From Planctomycetota bacterium (GTDB taxonomy: Bacteria; Planctomycetota; Planctomycetia; Pirellulales; S012-138): a DNA stretch of 9,401 bases. Shown here piece by piece: positions 6,099 through 9,401 of the stretch. Numbering within the stretch: the first letter of the stretch is position 1; each line of letters begins with the position of its first letter. The notes below the pieces were generated by a model. That model ran no database searches, was not told the origin of the DNA, and saw only the letters and a list, made by a program, of their open reading frames with translations. The position numbers and the translations under genes are program-made. The stretch spans positions 1-9,401 of the forward strand of contig JALSGI010000808.1 of assembly GCA_026982835.1 (NCBI GenBank). Direction: 5' to 3'.

Positions 6099-6126
6099 GT
6101 GCGGCGTGCGGCGTGCGCCGTGCGCC
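6099..6126 (+). repeat. Four tandem GC-rich heptamers
   Basis: Two copies of GTGCGGC (6099-6105, 6106-6112) are followed by two copies of GTGCGCC (6113-6119, 6120-6126). Related heptamers occur at 5983-6001 and, as TTGGGTC/GTGGGTC units, at 6254-6274 and 6384-6404. Confidence 0.7.
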
Positions 6127-6141
6127 GGAGCTGCCGCTCCG
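6107..6141 (+). repeat. 35-bp imperfect direct repeat, copy 2
   Basis: Partner of 5983-6017, with two mismatches. It ends in the hairpin CCGGAGC-TGCC-GCTCCGG (6125-6142), one base pair longer than in copy 1. It overlaps the last three heptamer units. Confidence 0.75.
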
Positions 6142-6178
6142 GAGGCGTGGGGTCGTGGGGGCTTGGAGGGATGGCGAG

Positions 6179-6198
6179 CCGCCGGCGTCAGCCGGCGG
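6179..6198. repeat. GTCA-loop hairpin with a distinct stem
   Basis: CCGCCGGC (6179-6186), GTCA, then GCCGGCGG (6191-6198) is a perfect 8-bp stem, entered through GGCGAGCC (6173-6180). Compared with the hairpin at 6045, the inner stem bases differ on both arms in a matched way, while the flank and loop are the same. Confidence 0.8.
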
Positions 6199-6200
6199 TT

Positions 6201-6251
6201 GGCGAGCCGGGAGCGTCAGCTCCCGGAGGAGCCCCGCACGTCAGTGCGGGG
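6201..6251 (+). repeat. 51-bp composite double hairpin, copy 2
   Basis: Exact copy of 6039-6089, carrying hairpins at 6207-6226 and 6232-6251. It directly follows the hairpin at 6179-6198, so three GTCA-loop palindromes lie in a row within about 75 bp. Confidence 0.85.
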
Positions 6252-6252
6252 G

Positions 6253-6296
6253 CTTGGGTCGTGGGTCTTGGGTCTTGAGGTGGTGCTTCCGCACCG
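6253..6296 (+). repeat. 44-bp direct repeat, copy 1
   Basis: Three heptamers, TTGGGTC, GTGGGTC and TTGGGTC (6254-6274), are followed by the hairpin GGTGC-TTCC-GCACC (6282-6295). The segment matches 6383-6426 at 42 of 44 positions. TGAGAACAA follows at 6300-6307, as it does after the first TTCC hairpin at about 6020. Confidence 0.8.
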
Positions 6297-6331
6297 GGGT
6301 GAGAACAAACGTCAACTTGCACAACCAGGAG

Positions 6332-6351
6332 CCCCCCGCGTCAGCGGGGGG
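6332..6351. repeat. GTCA-loop hairpin, C/G-run stem
   Basis: CCCCCCGC (6332-6339), GTCA, then GCGGGGGG (6344-6351) is a perfect 8-bp stem. It is preceded by CAGGAG, which resembles the GGAGGAG that precedes the second hairpin of the 51-bp unit. Confidence 0.8.
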
Positions 6352-6382
6352 AGAAGCAGTATCAGCTTGCGACTTGCGCCAT

Positions 6383-6426
6383 CTTGGGTCGTGGGTCTTG
6401 GGTCTTGCGGCGGTGCTTCCGCACCG
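6383..6426 (+). repeat. 44-bp direct repeat, copy 2
   Basis: Partner of 6253-6296. It carries the same three heptamers and the hairpin CGGTGC-TTCC-GCACCG (6411-6426). One of its two differences from copy 1 (C for T at 6411) turns a wobble pair into a full pair and lengthens the stem to 6 bp. Confidence 0.8.
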
Positions 6427-6495
6427 ATGCAAGAACCGGCGCCAATTCTCGCAAATGGCGAGCCGCGCACCGTTAGCCCGCGGTTGAACGGCGAG

Positions 6496-6515
6496 CCGCC
6501 AGCTTTAGCTGGCGG
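6496..6515. repeat. TTTA-loop hairpin of the GGCGAGCC family
   Basis: CCGCCAGC (6496-6503), TTTA, then GCTGGCGG (6508-6515) is a perfect 8-bp stem with GGCGAGCC before it (6490-6497) and AGGAG after it. It follows a decayed copy (6457-6483) in which only the CCGCG/CGCGG base of the stem still pairs. Confidence 0.8.
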
Positions 6516-6540
6516 AGGAGAATAACCAAGAGCGCTAATT

Positions 6541-6575
6541 CGGCTCTCCCCGGGCTCCAAGCCCGGGGAGAGCCG
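6541..6575. repeat. Long 16-bp perfect hairpin at the end of the array
   Basis: Positions 6541-6556 pair without mismatch with 6560-6575 around a CCA loop; the core is CTCTCCCCGGGC. It is the most stable structure in the window. No T run follows on either strand, so it is not a typical intrinsic terminator, although it could still end transcripts from the DUF423 side or protect a 3' end. Its stem is unlike the GTCA and TTCC families. Confidence 0.7.
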
Positions 6576-6592
6576 GACAAAAATCAACCCTT

Positions 6593-6621
6593 TTGATCTG
6601 GAAACGCTCCGTCGTTGTACT
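6593..6621 (+). promoter_or_regulatory. Weak candidate promoter for the Rrf2-family regulator
   Basis: TTGATC (6593-6598) and TGTACT (6616-6621) are 17 bp apart, each matching consensus at 4/6. The leader would be about 160 nt and contain two small hairpins, GGCGGC-GTTT-GCCGCC (6712-6727) and CTTCG/CGAAG (6738-6742 with 6749-6753). It is the best-spaced pair seen by eye, but weak. Confidence 0.22.
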
Positions 6622-6787
6622 TGCTCGCTAAACACGTGCCAGAAGAAAGCGTGGGTTGCAGGGGAGCTTGGGCAGGGATTACGATTGGGGCCGGATTTCG
6701 CTTCCCCCTTGGGCGGCGTTTGCCGCCGGCAGAGGGACTTCGTTCTAGCGAAGCACTGGGTCGCGTCCCCCAAGAGGTTCAAACACG

Positions 6788-7216
6788 GTGAGCCGATTCT
6801 CCGCCCGGGTCGAGTACGCCTGCCTGGCCGCACTGGAACTGGCCCTGCACTACCAGAGCGGTCGCACGGTGCAGGTGAAGACGATTACGGCCAGGCACCA
6901 CATCCCCCGCGGCTTCCTGGTGCAGATACTGCGTGAGCTGAAAAACGCCGGGCTGGTGCAAAGCGTGCGCGGTTCCTCGGGCGGCTACCACCTGGCCCGA
7001 CCCCCGGCAGAAATCTCCGTCTGGGACATCGTCCAGGCGGTGCAAGGGGGGGAACGGCGCGAGCGGACCACAATCGAGCAATCCCCCCTGGCCCCGGTCT
7101 TCCAAGGGTTGTGGCAGCAGCTCGACCACCAAGAGGAGCAACTGCTGCGGCGAACCACGCTGGAAAAACTGGTCAAAAAACTCCCCTCGGAGCTGGAGCC
7201 GATGTATTACATCTAG
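6788..7216 (+). CDS. Rrf2-family transcriptional regulator lacking cluster cysteines
   Basis: The 142-residue protein is the normal size for Rrf2 regulators such as IscR, NsrR and CymR. The N-terminal winged helix-turn-helix is clear: FSARVEYACLAALELAL (4-20), then ITARHHIPRGFLVQILRELKNAGLV (33-57, recognition helix around 41-52), then the wing GSSGGYHLARPPAEISVWDIVQAVQG (62-87). In Fe-S members three cysteines lie between about residues 90 and 110; here there are none and the only cysteine is C12, so it probably senses something other than an Fe-S cluster, as CymR does through a protein partner. GTG at 6788 was chosen because AAGAGG (6772-6777) precedes it by 10 nt and the family motif starts at once. 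It is alone on its strand and convergent with the sigma54 activator. Target genes cannot be read from the window. Confidence 0.9.
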   Translation: MSRFSARVEYACLAALELALHYQSGRTVQVKTITARHHIPRGFLVQILRELKNAGLVQSVRGSSGGYHLARPPAEISVWDIVQAVQGGERRERTTIEQSPLAPVFQGLWQQLDHQEEQLLRRTTLEKLVKKLPSELEPMYYI

Positions 7217-7223
7217 CCCGCTG

Positions 7224-7249
7224 CTTCCCGCAGGCAAGAGCGCGGGAAG
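7224..7249. terminator. Hairpin between convergent regulators, possible bidirectional terminator
   Basis: CTTCCCGC (7224-7231) and GCGGGAAG (7242-7249) form a perfect 8-bp stem with a 10-nt loop. It fills the 38-bp gap between the stop codons of the Rrf2 regulator and the response regulator. No T run is present on either strand, so strength is uncertain, but the placement suits a shared terminator. Confidence 0.5.
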
Positions 7250-7254
7250 TGGCC

Positions 7255-8634
7255 CTATCCGTTGCCCGAGTCGTTGGCCACCGGGGGGCGGATGTCGTAC
7301 TTCTCTAGCAGCCGGTACAGACTGCGGCGGCTGATGCCCAGGGCGCGGGCGGCCCGGGCCTTGTTCCACCCTTCGCGCTGCAACACCTGCAACACGTGGT
7401 TCTTCTGCACCTCCGACAGCGACAAGTTCCCCCCGGTGGAGACCGAAGCCGAAGCGGCCACGAGTGTGGCCCTGCCGCCGAGTACTTCCGGGGGCAAGTC
7501 GCGCAGCCGGATCACCTGCTCGTCGGCCAGAATCTTGGCCCGGTCGATGGCGTTGATCAACTGCCGCACGTTCCCCGGCCAGGAGTAGTTCATGATGGCT
7601 TCCATGGCCGCCGGCTCGATCTGCCATTGCGGTCCCAGGAAGTGGTCCACCAGCAGCGGGATGTCTTCCTTGCGTTCCCGCAGCGGGGGCAACACCAGCG
7701 ACATGACGTTGATGCGGTAGTAGAGGTCCTCTCGAAACCGGCCTTGCTCCACTTCGCGGGCCAGGTTGCGGTTGGTGGCGGCCAGCAGGCGGATGTTCAC
7801 CCGGCGCTCCTTGAGCGACCCGATCCGCCGAATCGAACCGTCCTCCAGCGCACGCAACAGCTTGGCCTGCAAGGCCCCGGGCAATTCGCCGATCTCGTCG
7901 ATAAACAGCGTCCCCCCGTCGGCCACCTCGAACAGCCCCGGCTTGGCGCTTACCGCCCCGGTAAAAGCTCCCTTCTCGTGGCCGAACAGTTCGCTTTCCA
8001 GCAGTGTTTCGGGCAGGGCGGCGCAGTTGACCACCACCAGCGGGCGGTCGCGGCGGCGGCTGGCTCGATGGAGGGCCTGGGCCACCAGCTCCTTGCCCGT
8101 GCCACTTTCGCCCTGGATGAGGATGGCCTTGTCGGTCGGCCCGGCCTTTTCAATCAGCCGGAACACCTCTTTCATCAGCGGGGACTGGCCGATCATCCGC
8201 ACCTGGGGAGCGGTGCGATGCAGGATTTGTTTGAGCTGGAAGTTCTCCTTGCGCAGCTGCCGGTGCTCGTAGGCCCGGTTGACCACCACCTCCAGCTCGG
8301 CCAGGGGGAAAGGCTTGGTCAGGAAGTCGAACGCCCCCAGCTTCATCGCCTGCACGGCCGTCTGGATCGTCCCTTGGCCGGTCAGCACCACCACCTCGCA
8401 ATCGTGCCGCTCGTCCTGGATCTCCTTGAGCACCTCCAGGCCCGACATGCTGGGCATCACCAGGTCCAGCACCAGCACGTCGAACTCCCGCTGGGTGAGC
8501 AAGTGCAACGCACTGGCCCCGTCGGCTGCTTGTTCCACGTCGTAACCCCGACGCTGGAAACGGCGGACCAGGGAACTGCGAAACTCCTCGTCGTCGTCAA
8601 CAATCAACAGGCGAACCTCTTGCGGGTCGATCAC
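7255..8634 (-). CDS. NtrC-type sigma54-dependent response regulator (REC, AAA+, Fis-type HTH)
   Basis: The 459-residue protein has the three NtrC-class domains. The receiver (about 7-122) has the acidic pocket D13-D14, phosphoacceptor D57 (VLDLVMP), T85 and K107. The AAA+ domain (about 148-365) has Walker A GESGTGKE (175-182), the sigma54-contacting GAFTGA loop (222-227), Walker B GGTLFIDEIGE (240-250) and the later SWPGNVRQL block. The C-terminal Fis-type helix-turn-helix is at about 424-446 (WNKARAARALGISRRSLYRLLEKY). All catalytic marks are intact, so it should activate RNA polymerase-sigma54 after phosphorylation by a histidine kinase. No kinase gene is adjacent, so the input signal is unknown. 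The GTG start at 8634 puts the receiver motif at the right distance; AGGG lies 8 nt upstream. No clear -24/-12 sigma54 promoter was found by eye in the window. Confidence 0.95.
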   Translation of the reverse strand: MIDPQEVRLLIVDDDEEFRSSLVRRFQRRGYDVEQAADGASALHLLTQREFDVLVLDLVMPSMSGLEVLKEIQDERHDCEVVVLTGQGTIQTAVQAMKLGAFDFLTKPFPLAELEVVVNRAYEHRQLRKENFQLKQILHRTAPQVRMIGQSPLMKEVFRLIEKAGPTDKAILIQGESGTGKELVAQALHRASRRRDRPLVVVNCAALPETLLESELFGHEKGAFTGAVSAKPGLFEVADGGTLFIDEIGELPGALQAKLLRALEDGSIRRIGSLKERRVNIRLLAATNRNLAREVEQGRFREDLYYRINVMSLVLPPLRERKEDIPLLVDHFLGPQWQIEPAAMEAIMNYSWPGNVRQLINAIDRAKILADEQVIRLRDLPPEVLGGRATLVAASASVSTGGNLSLSEVQKNHVLQVLQREGWNKARAARALGISRRSLYRLLEKYDIRPPVANDSGNG

Positions 8635-9401
8635 GGTGCAAGCCCTGCGTGTCGAAAAGGAAAACCGTCGGCCACCTGCTCACCTCCGGCTTACAAGCCA
8701 GGCGAGACACGGACAATTAAAACAAAAACCCATCAGCTCATCCCCTTGGGGTGAGCCGGTCAGAAACACCCCTTGCGACTCGTGGGGGACAATTAGCTCC
8801 TTCTCTGCAATTCCCATACCGGCGCAAGATACTACTCATGGAGCTCATTCCGGTTTGTATGTCCCGTCAGGCTCCAGCTATTCCAGAGGGGAGACACCGG
8901 CAGAAGAAAGCCAAGCCAAGGCGGGGCAAAATCGGACAATCTTCTACTTTTTATAAGAGACTACCAGTAAATAAGTTGCAAGCAGTGTTCCAGATTCTCA
9001 CTTGGCATCCCCCCTCTGTGGTGGGGAGGGCAGCATGGCATACTGCGGCCTTTTCTCTCCTCCATCGCAAGTCTCAGGGTTTGGCAACGGGAGTAGCGGC
9101 GGCGTTCCGGGATCGTTCTGTTTCGCACACCAAAGCGGGGGCTGGACGGTAAATCGTGCGGTTTCGGCGCACTGGGGGCCGCACGAAGAGGAGAATCCAG
9201 GAACGTCCCTGCAAGGGCTGCTGCCGGCCAAAAACGGCGCAGGCCGGCCAAACCCCATCCCAGGAGAACCTGGAGGCTTGCAAGCAAACGCCCCCGGATG
9301 GGCGGTCACGGCCGGAAGTTGGCCGAAACTCGGCGGTTTGTTCTCTTTGGGCGCCGCATTTGCACCACCTTGAAGATGCCCGCCGCCTGCCACAGGCACC
9401 C
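8635..9401. other. Long stretch with no supportable gene
   Basis: Open frames here are short, run off the window or have compositions unlike real proteins, and no RNA gene was recognised. Small structures are present. A hairpin, GCTCA-T-CCCC/GGGG-TGAGC (8736-8756), lies upstream of the minus-strand regulator with a T-rich tract (TTTTTGTTTTAATT on the minus strand) about 7 nt beyond it, possibly a weak minus-strand terminator or attenuator. GGACAAT occurs at 8711, 8787 and 8934. GCCGGCCAAA is repeated at 9223-9232 and 9243-9252. Short hairpins occur at 9260-9273 and 9322-9334. This may be upstream regulatory sequence for the response regulator or decayed DNA. Confidence 0.5.

Larger units (their letters stand above)
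5981..6575. repeat. Palindromic repeat array (whole region)
   Basis: This gene-free stretch of about 600 bp is packed with small perfect hairpins of at least two families. Family A has 8-bp stems with a GTCA-type tetraloop: 6045-6064, 6070-6089, 6179-6198, 6207-6226, 6232-6251 and 6332-6351, a TTTA-loop copy at 6496-6515 and a decayed GTTA copy near 6463-6483. Several are preceded by GGCGAGCC (6039, 6173, 6201, 6457, 6490) and some followed by GGAGG. Family B has 5-7 bp stems with a TTCC or TGCC loop: 6002-6017, 6125-6142, 6282-6295 and 6411-6426. Stem sequences differ between copies but stay self-complementary. The organisation resembles REP/BIME-like dispersed elements mobilised by RAYT transposases; no such transposase is in the window. 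Confidence 0.8.

Noticed and set aside
5764..6525. Plus-strand open frame running from DUF423 through the palindrome array
   Set aside because: Its protein is a translation of the hairpin repeats (repeating GEPRTSVRG-like words), a typical false gene call over such arrays.
5981..6575. CRISPR array
   Set aside because: Repeat units are unequal in length and spacing, the palindromes vary in sequence, there are no regular unique spacers and no cas gene is present.
7396..8754. Plus-strand open frame (452 codons) across the response regulator
   Set aside because: It is antisense to an intact three-domain regulator and rich in Gln, His and Gly from complementary codons.
9001..9018. Sigma54-like promoter beginning TTGGCAT
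   Set aside because: The TTGC-type -12 element is absent at the required distance, so it does not meet the -24/-12 consensus.
8751..9399. Several open frames on both strands near the right end
   Set aside because: They overlap each other, have Pro/Gly/Ser-rich non-globular compositions and show no convincing ribosome site or family motif.

Overview
The window looks like chromosomal DNA from a GC-rich planctomycete, possibly from the Pirellulales or a thermophilic relative. The grounds are a secreted DUF1080-family protein, a formylmethanofuran:tetrahydromethanopterin formyltransferase in an otherwise bacterial gene set, an McsA/McsB pair outside the Firmicutes layout, and an intergenic field of small palindromes. 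This placement is inferred from gene content; no rRNA or other marker gene is present.

Layout. 1-404 has no convincing gene. It holds a minus-strand intrinsic-type terminator (92-129), a sigma70-like promoter (277-305) and a leader hairpin (335-358). 405-2119 is a plus-strand pair, mcsA-like then mcsB-like (protein arginine kinase). 2165-2911 (minus) is a class I glutamine amidotransferase converging on mcsB. 3145-3666 (plus) is a small unrecognised membrane protein with a very acidic tail. 3711-4610 (minus) is the formyltransferase Ftr/FhcD. 4832-5977 (plus) holds a secreted DUF1080 protein followed by a DUF423 membrane protein. 5981-6575 is a dense palindromic repeat array. 6788-7216 (plus) is an Rrf2-family regulator without the usual cluster cysteines, and 7255-8634 (minus) is an NtrC-type sigma54-dependent response regulator. 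8635-9401 shows no supportable gene.

How the genes work together. McsA and McsB are the only clear functional pair: McsA is expected to activate McsB, which marks proteins with phosphoarginine in Gram-positive bacteria. The usual partners CtsR and ClpC are not here. The DUF1080 and DUF423 genes are probably co-transcribed (42-bp gap) but have no obvious shared function. FhcD stands apart from the rest of the H4MPT C1 pathway. The two regulators converge on a shared hairpin, and the response regulator has no adjacent sensor kinase.

The most unusual structure is the array at 5981-6575. It contains at least two families of perfect small hairpins in which stem sequences differ by paired changes while tetraloops (GTCA-like or TTCC-like) and flanks (GGCGAGCC before, often GGAGG after) stay constant. 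The hairpins are interleaved with heptamer tandem repeats. No new enzymatic system is evident; the array, the gene-less minus-strand terminator and the acidic membrane protein are the best candidates for undescribed biology.
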